Source: an uncultured Chloracidobacterium sp. (GTDB lineage Bacteria > Acidobacteriota > Blastocatellia > Pyrinomonadales > Pyrinomonadaceae). Taken from it: DNA of 64,000 nt. The translations under genes and the position numbers were made by a program. Shown here in pieces: positions 36,339 through 45,634 of the stretch. How positions within the stretch are numbered: position 1 is the first letter of the stretch; each line of letters starts with the position of its first letter. Below the pieces are notes generated by a model that was not told the origin of the DNA, ran no database searches, and worked only from the letters and a program-made list of their open reading frames with translations. The stretch spans positions 124,001-188,000 of the forward strand of contig CAKZGE010000004.1 of assembly GCA_936914845.1 (NCBI GenBank), read 5' to 3'.

Positions 36339-36875
36339 ATGTGGATCTCGGCAACAAAGCGCGATCTGATGATCGAGGTATGGGAAAAGCTCGACTGTGA
36401 AAGTGTCGGCCGCGTCGAGATCGAAAGTATCGGTGCAGCGGTTCTTGAAAAGCTGGGCGGCCAAGCCTTAGATTCGCCGATGGTGATCGCCCGCCTGCTG
36501 GCTGACGAGGGGGCCATTCTCCGCCATTCGGAAATAATGGAACTCTATGTTGAACGAGCAGAGGATCGTCCGTATGAACCGGCGTTCCGCAACCTGCTCG
36601 ATGTTTCAAGCCTTTCCAAAGCTGCAAGATCGATCCGCGATATGGATAATCTTCGCCGCAAATATACAGTTGCTGGTGACAAAGAGGGCCTGCGGCTGAT
36701 CTTTGAAGAATCGCGGATGATGAAAAAGGATATGGAAAAAAGGCCGCCGTCGCCGGAAAATTCAGAGATAGTGCAGTGGCTGACGATATGGATGCAATCC
36801 CCGGAGGTGTTTGAACCTTGGCTGAAATTGCGTCGATCGTCAAAAGAGTTCATTGAACGGTTCGGCGAAATATAG
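36339..36875 (+). CDS. Conserved-looking soluble protein of unknown function
   Basis: A 178-residue protein, mostly helical, with many Glu, Arg and Met (DLMIEVWEKLDCESVGRVEI; RSIRDMDNLRRKYTVAG; MMKKDMEKRPPSPENSEIVQW). No signal peptide, membrane helix or recognised motif. It starts six bases after the stop of rfaE2 and ends eight bases before the rsmE start, so it is part of the same transcript. I do not recognise the family. Confidence 0.65.
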   Translation: MWISATKRDLMIEVWEKLDCESVGRVEIESIGAAVLEKLGGQALDSPMVIARLLADEGAILRHSEIMELYVERAEDRPYEPAFRNLLDVSSLSKAARSIRDMDNLRRKYTVAGDKEGLRLIFEESRMMKKDMEKRPPSPENSEIVQWLTIWMQSPEVFEPWLKLRRSSKEFIERFGEI

Positions 36876-36882
36876 TTTAAAA

Positions 36883-37602
36883 ATGCGAAGATTTTATGCA
36901 CTACCGCAACAGATCAACGAAGATCGCATTTTGCTGTCGGCAGAAGAAAGCCGGCATGCTTTTGACGTTCTGCGAATGCGTGCGGGCGACGAGGCCAATG
37001 TTTTCGACGGGGAAGGCCGCGAATATACCGCCCGTTTTGTTCAAATAGACAAGCGCGGAGCATCGCTGGAGATGATCGGTGAAAAAAAGCCAAGCTCTCC
37101 GGAATCTCCATGCGAGATCACGATCGCCGCAACGGTGCTGCACGCCGACAAATTTGAACTGATAATACAGAAACTGGTCGAACTTGGCGTGGTAAAGCTG
37201 GTGCCGATATTTACAAGAAGGTCGGACGTCAAACCACCGGTCAATGCGGCAAAACAAGAACGCTGGGCAAAGATCGCAATGGAGGCCGCGAAACAATCGG
37301 GCAGAGCTAGGCTCATGATGATCACCGCCCCTCAAAGCTTCGGGGAATTCATCGAAAGTACGCCGGCCGACGAAACATATCTCTTCAGCGAACGCGAGGG
37401 CACCGGCCTGTCGTCGATCGCGTCGAACGGAGAAGTGACGGCGGTGTTTGGGCCAAAGGGCGGTTGGGACGACGCAGAATTGATGGCTGCCCGCGAAAAG
37501 GGTATCGGGATCATTACGCTCGGCGGCCGCATTCTGCGTGCCGAAACGGCGGCGATCGGCATTACTGCGATCCTTCAATGCCGATTCGGCGACTTGAACT
37601 AA
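36883..37602 (+). CDS. rsmE: 16S rRNA (uracil(1498)-N(3))-methyltransferase
   Basis: A 239-residue SPOUT-family methyltransferase. The N-terminal PUA-like domain begins MRRFYALPQQINEDRILLSA, with the typical RHAFDVLRMRAGDEANVFDG. The C-terminal trefoil knot contains KLVPIFTRRSDVKPP, AAKQSGRARLMMI, FGPKGGWDDAEL and ITLGGRILRAETAAI, all standard RsmE motifs. It modifies helix 44 of 16S rRNA. The start at 36883 matches the family N-terminus; the upstream ATG would add ten unrelated residues. Its stop overlaps the convergent gene by four bases. Confidence 0.93.
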   Translation: MRRFYALPQQINEDRILLSAEESRHAFDVLRMRAGDEANVFDGEGREYTARFVQIDKRGASLEMIGEKKPSSPESPCEITIAATVLHADKFELIIQKLVELGVVKLVPIFTRRSDVKPPVNAAKQERWAKIAMEAAKQSGRARLMMITAPQSFGEFIESTPADETYLFSEREGTGLSSIASNGEVTAVFGPKGGWDDAELMAAREKGIGIITLGGRILRAETAAIGITAILQCRFGDLN

Positions 37603-38156
37603 CTGCCGTCAGACGTGCTGCCAGGCCGCGGGCGAAAATAGGCATCGCCGCGTTTTTTAAGCTCACCTTTCTCGCCAAGTGTCTTTACGACCGAATCTAC
37701 CAGATCGCGATTTTCCAATTTGAAACTGGTGGTGCCGCGGGCATCAACGTCAACATCCTGAAACTGGATTATGACGTAGCTGCGCTTTTCTTTGATAAAA
37801 CCGCCAAGAACGGAACCGGGGAGCGGTAAATTGCGCACGACATTGCCGGTGGTGCTGGTCACAGAACGCGACTGCGGCGAAACGACCAAAAATGCGTCGT
37901 AAGGAATGCCGAACAATTCTTTGCCGTCCTTACCCAAAAAAACCAACCGCAAATTCTCATCATCGAATTTAAGGGTGCCGTTAACTTTATCTGTAAAACC
38001 AAAAAAACCGCCTTCGTATTTTGCCGCGACCGTTGCCGGGGCCGGGGCAATGACAGCCGGTACTTTCTCTTTTACTGTTTCCGGCGGACGCGGCTGAGCT
38101 AACGCGGCTGCGGCGGCCAAGCAGATGATGGCGAAAAGGAATAGCAGATCTTTCAT
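37599..38156 (-). CDS. Secreted protein of unknown function
   Basis: A 185-residue protein with signal peptide (MKDLLFLFAIICLAAAAALAQ), a Pro/Ala-rich linker (about 22-45) and a small beta-rich domain (KVNGTLKFDDENLRLVFLG; RSYVIIQFQDVDVDARGTTSF). The domain resembles PH-like or GRAM-like beta sheets in pattern, but this is not firm. The C-terminus is basic then Ser-rich. It is tail to tail with rsmE, sharing four bases. Function unknown. Confidence 0.65.
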   Translation of the reverse strand: MKDLLFLFAIICLAAAAALAQPRPPETVKEKVPAVIAPAPATVAAKYEGGFFGFTDKVNGTLKFDDENLRLVFLGKDGKELFGIPYDAFLVVSPQSRSVTSTTGNVVRNLPLPGSVLGGFIKEKRSYVIIQFQDVDVDARGTTSFKLENRDLVDSVVKTLGEKGELKKRGDAYFRPRPGSTSDGS

Positions 38157-38245
38157 GTACCTAACCTCTCAATAGAGAAATGATCTAAAAATAGGACAAT
38201 GTTAAGAATCCGCAACGGGCCGAAAAGTTGTTCGCGGATAGAGTT

Positions 38246-38860
38246 TCAGATGTCGTGGCGATTGCTTAGAGCTTTATCCATCGTCACTTCATCGACATAT
38301 TCGAGATCGCTGCCGACCGGCATGCCCATGGCGATGCGGGTGGCCCTAACGCCGATCGGTTTCAACAAACGGGCAATATAATTTGCGGTCGCTTCGCCTT
38401 CGGTCGTTGGATTCGTGGCGATGATGACCTCTTTGACCTCGACGCCTTCGTTGTTTTCCGGCATCAATCGCGGAAACAGGTTCGGAAGCATCAATTCGTC
38501 CGGCCCGATGCCGCGGATCGGCGATAATGAACCATGAAGAATATGATAAAGCCCCTTGTAAGAACGCGTCTTCTCGATCGCGAGCAAATTATACGGTTCT
38601 TCGATAATACATATCACGGAGCGGTCCCGCTTTGGATTGGAGCAATATAGACACGGGTCAACATCCGTCAGATTGTTGCAGATCGAACAAAAAATGATCT
38701 TTTCTTTGACCTCGGCCAATGCCGATATGAAATTATCGACCTCAGCCCGCGGGCGCCGAAGAATATAAAACGCCAGCCTTTGAGCGGATTTGCCGCCAAT
38801 GCCGGGCAGGCGTTTGAATTCGTCGATGAGCCGGGCAACCGGTTCGGAATAATCGAGCAT
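38246..38860 (-). CDS. recR: Recombination mediator RecR
   Basis: A 204-residue protein with all RecR parts in order: N-terminal helix-hairpin-helix (FKRLPGIGGKSAQRLAFYIL), the four-Cys zinc finger (CSICNNLTDVDPCLYC), the TOPRIM domain (VICIIEEPYNLLAIEKTR...YKGLYHILHGSLSPIRGIGP) and the Walker-B-like C-terminal segment. It acts with RecO to load RecA on single-stranded DNA. It is directly downstream of ybaB, the conserved ybaB-recR pair, but the usual upstream dnaX gene is absent here. Confidence 0.95.
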   Translation of the reverse strand: MLDYSEPVARLIDEFKRLPGIGGKSAQRLAFYILRRPRAEVDNFISALAEVKEKIIFCSICNNLTDVDPCLYCSNPKRDRSVICIIEEPYNLLAIEKTRSYKGLYHILHGSLSPIRGIGPDELMLPNLFPRLMPENNEGVEVKEVIIATNPTTEGEATANYIARLLKPIGVRATRIAMGMPVGSDLEYVDEVTMDKALSNRHDI

Positions 38861-38874
38861 AAAATGGTGGCGGA

Positions 38875-39180
38875 CTAGACCAATCCGGGAGGCAGCATAC
38901 CGCCGAGCTGGCCTTTAAGAGTTTCTTCCACTTTTCGGTGAGCCTCATTAAGTGCGGCAACCGTGAGATCCTGGATCATCTCAACATCGCCATCCTTGAC
39001 GAGGTCCGGCGAGATCGCAAGCGAAACAACCTGAAAATCGCCTCGCATTTCAACCTTTACGGCATCGCCGCCGGCAGAAGCCGTGACGACCGTTTCTTTC
39101 ATCTTTTTGCCCATTTGCTCCTGCATCTGTTGGGCCTGCTTCATCATTGACTGCATGTCAAAACCACCGGGAAATTTCAT
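38875..39180 (-). CDS. YbaB/EbfC family nucleoid-associated protein
   Basis: A 101-residue DNA-binding protein. MMKQAQQMQEQMGKKMKETVV is the N-terminal helix, the central beta segment is GDAVKVEMRGDFQVVSLAISPDLV with the family's 'v.v.G...v..i.I', and the C-terminal helix is LTVAALNEAHRKVEE. It binds DNA as a dimer and may influence nucleoid structure. It is paired with recR 14 bases downstream, the typical order. Confidence 0.92.
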   Translation of the reverse strand: MKFPGGFDMQSMMKQAQQMQEQMGKKMKETVVTASAGGDAVKVEMRGDFQVVSLAISPDLVKDGDVEMIQDLTVAALNEAHRKVEETLKGQLGGMLPPGLV

Positions 39181-39266
39181 TTTACCTATTACCTCGTTAT
39201 TAAAAAATGTCTGTTTTTATCGTAGCCATCAAGTGCGGTAAATGCAAATAAAAGCTGTTCAAACGG

Positions 39267-40298
39267 CTATCGCATGGCCGCCGAAAGCCGCAGCAGTGTG
39301 CGGTCAATGTCGGCCGAGCTGATGTCGCAATGGGTGACCATGCGGATCGATCCGCCAAAGGCGATGGCCCGAATGCCGTCTTCGGCTAACCGGCTGCAAA
39401 CTTCGGCGGCGGAAACAGCAGGCGAAATGACCCGGAAAATGACAATATTGGTCGCAACCTTATCAAGATCGATGTCGCACCCGTCGATCTCGGCAATGCC
39501 GGCCGCCAGGCGATAGGCATTCTCATGATCTTCGAAAAGCCGCTCCGGCGAATGCAAAAGGGCGATCAGCCCGGCGGCCGCAATAACGCCCGCCTGACGC
39601 ATGCCACCGCCGAGTCTTTTGCGCCAGATGCGGGCTTCTTCGATTATTTCGCGGCTGCCTGCCAGAAGCGAACCGATCGGTGCGCCGAGGCCTTTTGAAA
39701 GACAAAACTGCACGGTGTCACAATGTCGGGTCAATTCGGCAACGCGGGAACCGCTTGCGACCGCCGCATTGAAGATGCGCGCCCCATCCATGTGTACCGG
39801 CAAGCCGACCTGATGGGCGTTGGAACAGATCTCTGCACAGTGCCGGGCGGTCATAACACTTCCACCGGCGAAATTATGCGTATTTTCGAGACATATAAGC
39901 TCCGTCGGAGCAGAATAATATGGGCCTTCAACATGCAGCGACGAAGCGATCTCAGCCCAGGTCAAATGACCGGTTCCATCGTTGCTTTTTACCGGACGCA
40001 TCGTAACGCCGGCGATCGCGGCAGAAGCGGAAAGCTCGTAATTAAAAATGTGTCCGCGGTCTTCGATGATCGCCTCGGAACCGGGCCGGGTGTGCAGTTT
40101 CAACGCGATCTGGTTGCCCATCGAACCGCTCGGCACAAAGAGGGCGGCTTCTTTTTCGAAGATCTCGGCCGCCGTGTCCTGCAGGCGATTGACCGTCGGG
40201 TCCTCACCATACACATCATCGCCGACCTCGGCATCAGCCATTGCACGCCGCATAGCGGGCGTCGGGCGGGTAACTGTATCGCTGCGCAGATCGATCAT
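39267..40298 (-). CDS. Low-specificity L-threonine aldolase
   Basis: A 343-residue PLP enzyme cleaving threonine or allo-threonine to glycine and acetaldehyde. [21 protein letters not shown] is the standard start. [32 protein letters not shown] and [16 protein letters not shown] follow. The PLP lysine is in [17 protein letters not shown], followed by [18 protein letters not shown]. Length and motif order are normal. It lies 86 bases upstream of ybaB on the same strand, so could be in that transcript. Confidence 0.92.
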   Translation of the reverse strand: MIDLRSDTVTRPTPAMRRAMADAEVGDDVYGEDPTVNRLQDTAAEIFEKEAALFVPSGSMGNQIALKLHTRPGSEAIIEDRGHIFNYELSASAAIAGVTMRPVKSNDGTGHLTWAEIASSLHVEGPYYSAPTELICLENTHNFAGGSVMTARHCAEICSNAHQVGLPVHMDGARIFNAAVASGSRVAELTRHCDTVQFCLSKGLGAPIGSLLAGSREIIEEARIWRKRLGGGMRQAGVIAAAGLIALLHSPERLFEDHENAYRLAAGIAEIDGCDIDLDKVATNIVIFRVISPAVSAAEVCSRLAEDGIRAIAFGGSIRMVTHCDISSADIDRTLLRLSAAMR

Positions 40299-40513
40299 AG
40301 GACTGATTTTGCATCAATCGGTGCCGATTTGAAAGCCGGGTGCACCATTGCGTTGAATATGCGCCGAAATAGTATTTTGCCGCCGGGGCGAAGGGCCGAG
40401 ACACGTTTGTAAGTCCAACATTCAGAATAAATAGCAGTTTTGGCACACCCTTTGCCAAGTATTAGAGCGGGAAGGCAAGAGCCTTCAGATATTTTTAAGG
40501 GGAGATTAAAGCA

Positions 40514-40834
40514 ATGAAAAAGATATTAGCAACGTTCGCAATGATGGCAATGGTGGCAGTAATGATACCGCTGATGTCCACCTCGGCAGACGCCCAGACA
40601 CGACGGTATTCAAATGGTTCAAGAACGTACCGAACCTACAAACGGCCGAACGTCTATAACCGTCACCGGAACTTGATCAATATCGGTATCGGAACCGGTG
40701 CCGGTGCTTTGATCGGAGCCTTGGTCGGCGGTAAAAAAGGTGCCTTGATCGGTACGGCGGTAGGTGCGGGCGGATCAGCCCTCTACACTTACAAGATCAA
40801 TCCGAAGAAAAAGCGCTATTACCGCTATCGTTGA
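40514..40834 (+). CDS. Small exported glycine-zipper protein
   Basis: A 106-residue protein with signal peptide (MMAMVAVMIPLMSTSADAQT). A Tyr/Arg/Asn-rich stretch precedes a glycine zipper (GIGTGAGALIGALVGGKKGALIGTA; about 56-80), and the tail is basic (PKKKRYYRYR). Glycine zippers of this kind insert in or span membranes. AGGGGAG upstream of the ATG is a strong ribosome site, and a perfect terminator follows, suggesting a single, well-expressed transcript. Probably an envelope stress or surface protein. Confidence 0.75.
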   Translation: MKKILATFAMMAMVAVMIPLMSTSADAQTRRYSNGSRTYRTYKRPNVYNRHRNLINIGIGTGAGALIGALVGGKKGALIGTAVGAGGSALYTYKINPKKKRYYRYR

Positions 40835-40865
40835 TCACAACTGAATGAACAAAGGGAAGTGCGCA

Positions 40866-40900
40866 ATGCGTCGAGCCGAAAAAGCTCGACGCATTTTTTG
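40866..40900 (+). terminator. Rho-independent terminator after the glycine-zipper gene
   Basis: ATGCGTCGAGC and GCTCGACGCAT form a perfect 11-bp stem with loop CGAAAAA, then TTTTTTG. It also faces the end of the convergent cupredoxin/barrel gene. Confidence 0.93.
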
Positions 40901-40907
40901 TGCACGA

Positions 40908-42863
40908 TCAATGAGCCTTAACGCGGCTCGGCCGGATCCGAACGAACAATTGCCAGCCGGCATGTTTCGTGCCGCCGTAATATGGGGTCAAGGCAGCCGG
41001 ATTGCTGTTAAAGGTGCTCATTCCACCGAGGCCGACGTCAACACCCTTGTCTTTGATAATGTCGCGAACGTAGCCCAGCGAATAGGCACCGACCCAGAAA
41101 ACATCTTCGTGGATCGGGTCAGAATGCGGTATCACCAATTCATGGCCGTCTTTCTGGACCCTTTCGATGCGGCCGAAAACGGCATTTTTGCCGAAAGTAT
41201 AGTCACTTTCAAACAGGAAAGAATTGGTTGAACGGCCTTCTTTATAGTTGTTTCCCCAAATGAAGCTGCTCGCCCAATTGCTTGTGTCGGAAAACGCTTT
41301 GTTATAGATGGCAGAGGCGGTTGTTCTCTGCATGTGGTCGAGGTCGGGTTCAGCCCGCTCAGGTCGTTTAAGATAGCCCGTAGATACCTGAAAAGAAAGA
41401 TCTTTGGTTGGATTGAACGAAAAGCGGCCGCTAAAAGAATTAAGCCGCAGCGAATCGAATGCCCAGCGGTTCTCGTCCGGTTCGGTGCCGTTAAAGGTGC
41501 TTGCTTCGATCTTGAATTTGCCAAAATTGTAGCCGGCCGTCAGAACTCCCCAGGTAATGTGAGAAGCATCTTGCCAATGGTGCGATATCGGTGCATCCGG
41601 ATTATTCATGCCGGATATGCGATGCATGAACATCGGCGGGCCGAGTGCGGGTTCGCCGACTACGCCGCCGTAAAAATAGAAAGATCGCCGGTCGCCGACC
41701 TTGTAGGAATATGACGCGGCCAATTCGGAGATGAGATCGTGCGGGTGTTGGCGGTCGTGGATCGGCAGGCCGCGGTAGAGTTCGCCGGATTGATAGAGCA
41801 GCGGATAGCCCCAACCACGCTGCGTCAGCGGATCAACGCTTGCCATTACTCGCAAACCGAGCTGAGACTTTTCTGAAAGCGGACGCGAATACATCACCAT
41901 TAGCATATTTGGGGCGTCGAAACGGGTGCGGCCGCCCTTTCCGGCGACGGAGATATTGCGACTAGAACCAACCTGTGTATAGCGGAGAAACGCACTGCCC
42001 ATGATCATCAAATTGCCTCCGTCCTTGTACATCTTCATGTAGGAATACATCGGCGATGATTCGGGTACCCATGCAGTTCCCGAGCTTTCGGCAGTCATCG
42101 GCGTTCCGATATCCACCGTTGAACGCATAGATGAATGGCTGCTACGGCCGTGCTCTCGATGATCCTCATGGCCGGTGTGCGGCGGTTTCGGAGTGGCTGC
42201 CGGCTCGGCATTGTCATGATGCTGATGGCCGTTTGCCGGTGTCGGCGAAGGCACCGGGGCGTGGCCGCTATGATCGTGGACGGCGGACGCAGGTGCGGGG
42301 ACAACCTGTTTTGGTTCGGCGCCGATAAAGATGCTGCCCCACATTCCTTTTTTGGCATGGCCGGTCAATGAGCAGAAATAATTGTATTCGCCGAGCGATT
42401 CCGCTTTCAACTCGATCTCTTCGGCCTGAAAAACACCATCCTTTCCGGCGGTAAGCCGGCCTGTTCCGACCGACATGCTTGTATCAGGAGCATCTTCATA
42501 GGGCGGTTCGGCATGGCCAAACAATATGTCATGCGGCATTTCACCGTCAGTATTGATAAAAAGGACCTTTAGGACAGCTTCTGCGGGAACTATCAGCGAA
42601 GGATCTTTCATTCCCTGAATGGAATACGCAAATTTGTCGCCGCCGCTGCTGGTTTCGATGACCAAACGTATCTCTTTTTCGGTGTAGCGAAGCGACGTTC
42701 CTTCTACTTTTCCGAGGGTTGCCGAATGCCCGAGGTGCTGCAATTGTGCAGCCGTCACCGTGCGACGTTCTTTTTTTATGAGCACAAATGGTTCGTGGGC
42801 GAGAGCGGTCTGTGAAAAGATCGCGGCCATTCCGGCCAAATATAGTAAAAATTTAAATCTCAT
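40908..42863 (-). CDS. Cupredoxin domain fused to an outer-membrane beta-barrel, His-rich linker
   Basis: A 651-residue exported protein. Signal peptide ends at TALAHE. Residues about 80-180 form a cupredoxin with type 1 copper ligands: His111 (EMPHDILFG), Cys164, His169 and Met174 (NYFCSLTGHAKKGMWG). A linker (about 190-265) is packed with His (HDHSGHAP, NGHQHHDN, GHEDHREHG). The rest (about 280-651) looks like an outer-membrane barrel with alternating strands (SYSYKVGDRRSFYFYGGVVG; AVFGRIERVQKDGHELV) and a terminal strand. The start at 42863 has GGAG upstream and gives a clean signal peptide. Adjacent to a Cys/His-rich secreted protein; a copper or other metal role is inferred. Confidence 0.75.
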   Translation of the reverse strand: MRFKFLLYLAGMAAIFSQTALAHEPFVLIKKERRTVTAAQLQHLGHSATLGKVEGTSLRYTEKEIRLVIETSSGGDKFAYSIQGMKDPSLIVPAEAVLKVLFINTDGEMPHDILFGHAEPPYEDAPDTSMSVGTGRLTAGKDGVFQAEEIELKAESLGEYNYFCSLTGHAKKGMWGSIFIGAEPKQVVPAPASAVHDHSGHAPVPSPTPANGHQHHDNAEPAATPKPPHTGHEDHREHGRSSHSSMRSTVDIGTPMTAESSGTAWVPESSPMYSYMKMYKDGGNLMIMGSAFLRYTQVGSSRNISVAGKGGRTRFDAPNMLMVMYSRPLSEKSQLGLRVMASVDPLTQRGWGYPLLYQSGELYRGLPIHDRQHPHDLISELAASYSYKVGDRRSFYFYGGVVGEPALGPPMFMHRISGMNNPDAPISHHWQDASHITWGVLTAGYNFGKFKIEASTFNGTEPDENRWAFDSLRLNSFSGRFSFNPTKDLSFQVSTGYLKRPERAEPDLDHMQRTTASAIYNKAFSDTSNWASSFIWGNNYKEGRSTNSFLFESDYTFGKNAVFGRIERVQKDGHELVIPHSDPIHEDVFWVGAYSLGYVRDIIKDKGVDVGLGGMSTFNSNPAALTPYYGGTKHAGWQLFVRIRPSRVKAH

Positions 42864-42975
42864 TGGATCTCCGGATCTAAAACGTATGCAATACGCAGCA
42901 TTCCGTAAAACGGGTATGCGCAAAAAGCCGAATGGCCGCAGCCTTTCGACAATAAATGGACGGTCTTTTTACGTT

Positions 42976-43404
42976 TTAGAGGCGCGGCGGGGCTCGGGAT
43001 GGCCCCGAAAAGGCGTTTGTAATGGAATAGAAGTTGGAGATGTGCGGTCGATCGTCGTGTCCGGCGGCGACAGCGGCATTGACGTATGGCGAGGGGACAT
43101 CTAAAAATGCCGCCAACAGCTTTTTCGCTGCCTTTGATCTCTTCGGATCAGCCTTTGCCTGAGCAGAAGGCAATTGAATATTTGCCCGGCAAGAACAATC
43201 GATGCCCGCAGAATTTGCCGCACGGACATCTGCCGACGATGGATGGTGGCCGGCAGGCTGTTTCGCCGAAGACCCGTGACAAGAGAGCGGATCTGCGGCG
43301 GCCGCGTGGTGATCACACGCACAGGCAGAGGCCGCGGATGCCAACATCGCCATTGTAATGATCAAACACCCGGCCCATTTAATGATCTTGTGCGAAGAAA
43401 TCAT
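42976..43404 (-). CDS. Small secreted Cys/His-rich protein
   Basis: A 142-residue protein with signal peptide (CLIITMAMLASAASACA). The region just after cleavage holds CACDHH, SCHGSS, GHHPS and DCSC motifs, giving about six cysteines and many histidines suited to metal binding. The C-terminal half is Ala/Lys-rich. It lies 113 bases upstream of the cupredoxin/barrel gene on the same strand, which supports a shared metal-handling role (inference). It could also be an ordinary DUF-type copper-operon protein. No known family is assigned. Confidence 0.6.
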   Translation of the reverse strand: MISSHKIIKWAGCLIITMAMLASAASACACDHHAAAADPLSCHGSSAKQPAGHHPSSADVRAANSAGIDCSCRANIQLPSAQAKADPKRSKAAKKLLAAFLDVPSPYVNAAVAAGHDDRPHISNFYSITNAFSGPSRAPPRL

Positions 43405-43488
43405 CTATTCAAAGGATATAATTTGCCCGTTGAAGGTGCAAGATGTCGGTCGATGTGCGGCAACCTTACGTGATATAGTGTTCAATAC

Positions 43489-45606
43489 ATGGCACGGTAT
43501 GTTATCAAACGCGATGCGGCAAACTTGCCGGAGCGCTTAACGCGTTACAAAAGCGAACTGAACGAGGAACAGTTCCGCGTTGTTACGGCGCCGCCAAAGG
43601 CCACATTGGTGGTTGCCGGTGCCGGTACCGGAAAGACCAGGGCGATCACATATCGCGTTGCATATCTTATCGAACAAGGCGTTTCACCCGGACGCATTAT
43701 GTTGGCCACCTTCACCAATCGAGCCGCTCGGGAGATGCTGCGGCGGGTGGAATCGCTCACAGGCAATCAAAATGTCCACCGCATCTGGGGCGGCACCTTT
43801 CACCGCATCGCCAATCTGATCTTGCGTCGCCACGGCGAAAGCATCGGCTTTACGTCAAATTTTTCAATATTGGACAGCGAAGACGCCAGAGATATGATCG
43901 ATCTGGCGATAAGCGATGCGGCGATAGACACCAGCGGAAAACGCTTTCCAAAAGCTGAGGTTGTTCAAGACATCATTAGCTACGCCAACAACACCGACCT
44001 GCCGATCGAAAATGTGATGATCGGTAAATATCCTTATTTCGAGATGTTGACGGCACAGGTCAAGCGGGTAGATGTGATCTATCGCGAACGAAAGCTGGAG
44101 CGGAACGTGATGGATTACGACGATCTGCTGCTGAATTTGAAACGGCTGCTGATCGAAAAGCCGGCCATTGCGGATGTGTATGCCGAGCAGTTTCAGCATA
44201 TTTTGGTCGATGAATATCAAGATACGAACCGACTGCAGGCGGAATTGATCGATATTTTGGCGGTGAAACATCGGAATGTGATGGTGGTCGGCGACGATGC
44301 CCAGTCGATATTTGCGTGGCGTGGAGCCGAATTTACGAACATCTACGAATTTCCGAAGCGATATCCTGAAGCACAGCTTTTCAAGCTTGAAAGCAATTAT
44401 CGATCAACGCCGGAGATATTGGCTTTGGCGAATACGTCGATCGCAGGCAACCGGCGGCAATTTCCTAAAATGCTGAAAGCTGTCAAGGCGTCACGTGATA
44501 TCAAACCGGCCCTCGTTCCTTGTTCGGACGTAGAGCAGCAATCGGCATTTGTTGCATCGCGCATATTGGAGCTGAGAGACGAAGGAACGCCGCTCGAAGA
44601 TATCGCGATAATGTATCGTTCACATTATCATTCCATAGAAATGCAGTTGGAACTTGCGCGGCGAAATATACCATATCAAGTGCGGTCTGGCGTACGATTT
44701 TTTGAACAGGCTCATATAAAAGATGTCATTTCGTATCTGCGAATAGTTGTAAATCCGCGGGACGAACTTGCGTGGAAGCGCGTATTAAAGTTGATTCCCG
44801 GCATAGGTAATAAAACGGCCAACCGCATTTTTGATGCGATATCCCTGCAGGATGCGAAAACGCCCCTCCTTGGTTCGGGCGAACAAAAGTCGGAACTTGG
44901 CGGCGAAACCATTGCTCTTCTAAGAGATCTGCCCAAGCTTAAGGATCGCTCACCTTGGCAAGGTTTTGTTCGGCTTATTGAGCTTTTGTCGGCACAGGAA
45001 AATCGCGGAAACCCGGCCCGCCAGATATTGCTGGTGCTCGAGCACGGATATGAGAAATATTTAGAAGAGAATTTCGAAAATGCCGACGCCCGATCAGAAG
45101 ACCTTCGCGGGCTGGCTCAATTCGCTAATCGATATAGTTCGACCGAAGATCTTTTGTCTGAGCTGGCGCTGATATCTACCGAACGCTTTGCCGAACCGCA
45201 ATCTCTGACGGGTGAAGAGGTGGTAGAGGGCGGCGAGGACGATGAAGTGTTGACATTGACCAGCGTACACCAAGCGAAAGGATTGGAATGGAAAGCGGTA
45301 TTTCTGATATGGGCGGCGGAGGGGAAATTTCCAAGCCCGCGTTCGCTGAAAGAATTGGACAGCGAAGAAGAGGAACGCCGGCTCTGGTATGTTGCATTGA
45401 CCCGGGCCAAAGACGAACTTTATATAACGTATCCGTTGATTGTTACGGATTACAACCGCCAAACGGTTCTCCAAAAACCTTCGCGTTTTGTTATGGAATG
45501 TCCGCCGGCATTGTTTGAAGTTTGGACGCTCGAAGAAGAAAATATCGTCGCCGATGCCCCGATCGAACTCGCCGCTCCGGCCGATCCGGACAGATTTCTG
45601 AACTAG
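43489..45606 (+). CDS. UvrD/Rep-family DNA helicase
   Basis: A 705-residue superfamily 1A helicase. It starts with a short leader, then the Q-motif-like LNEEQFRVV and the Walker A GAGTGKTRAITYRVAYLI. Motif Ia is LATFTNRAAREML, motif II ILVDEYQDTNRLQ, motif III VVGDDAQSIFAWRGA, motif IV LESNYRSTPEIL, motif V TLTSVHQAKGLEWKAVFLI and motif VI LWYVALTRAKDELY. It unwinds DNA 3' to 5' in repair or replication. The length is close to Rep/PcrA. It diverges from the metal-protein operon and is followed within 30 bases by the polyvalent-type ART gene. Confidence 0.93.
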   Translation: MARYVIKRDAANLPERLTRYKSELNEEQFRVVTAPPKATLVVAGAGTGKTRAITYRVAYLIEQGVSPGRIMLATFTNRAAREMLRRVESLTGNQNVHRIWGGTFHRIANLILRRHGESIGFTSNFSILDSEDARDMIDLAISDAAIDTSGKRFPKAEVVQDIISYANNTDLPIENVMIGKYPYFEMLTAQVKRVDVIYRERKLERNVMDYDDLLLNLKRLLIEKPAIADVYAEQFQHILVDEYQDTNRLQAELIDILAVKHRNVMVVGDDAQSIFAWRGAEFTNIYEFPKRYPEAQLFKLESNYRSTPEILALANTSIAGNRRQFPKMLKAVKASRDIKPALVPCSDVEQQSAFVASRILELRDEGTPLEDIAIMYRSHYHSIEMQLELARRNIPYQVRSGVRFFEQAHIKDVISYLRIVVNPRDELAWKRVLKLIPGIGNKTANRIFDAISLQDAKTPLLGSGEQKSELGGETIALLRDLPKLKDRSPWQGFVRLIELLSAQENRGNPARQILLVLEHGYEKYLEENFENADARSEDLRGLAQFANRYSSTEDLLSELALISTERFAEPQSLTGEEVVEGGEDDEVLTLTSVHQAKGLEWKAVFLIWAAEGKFPSPRSLKELDSEEEERRLWYVALTRAKDELYITYPLIVTDYNRQTVLQKPSRFVMECPPALFEVWTLEEENIVADAPIELAAPADPDRFLN

Positions 45607-45634
45607 TGAAGATGTTTGGTTTTCGACCGTAATA

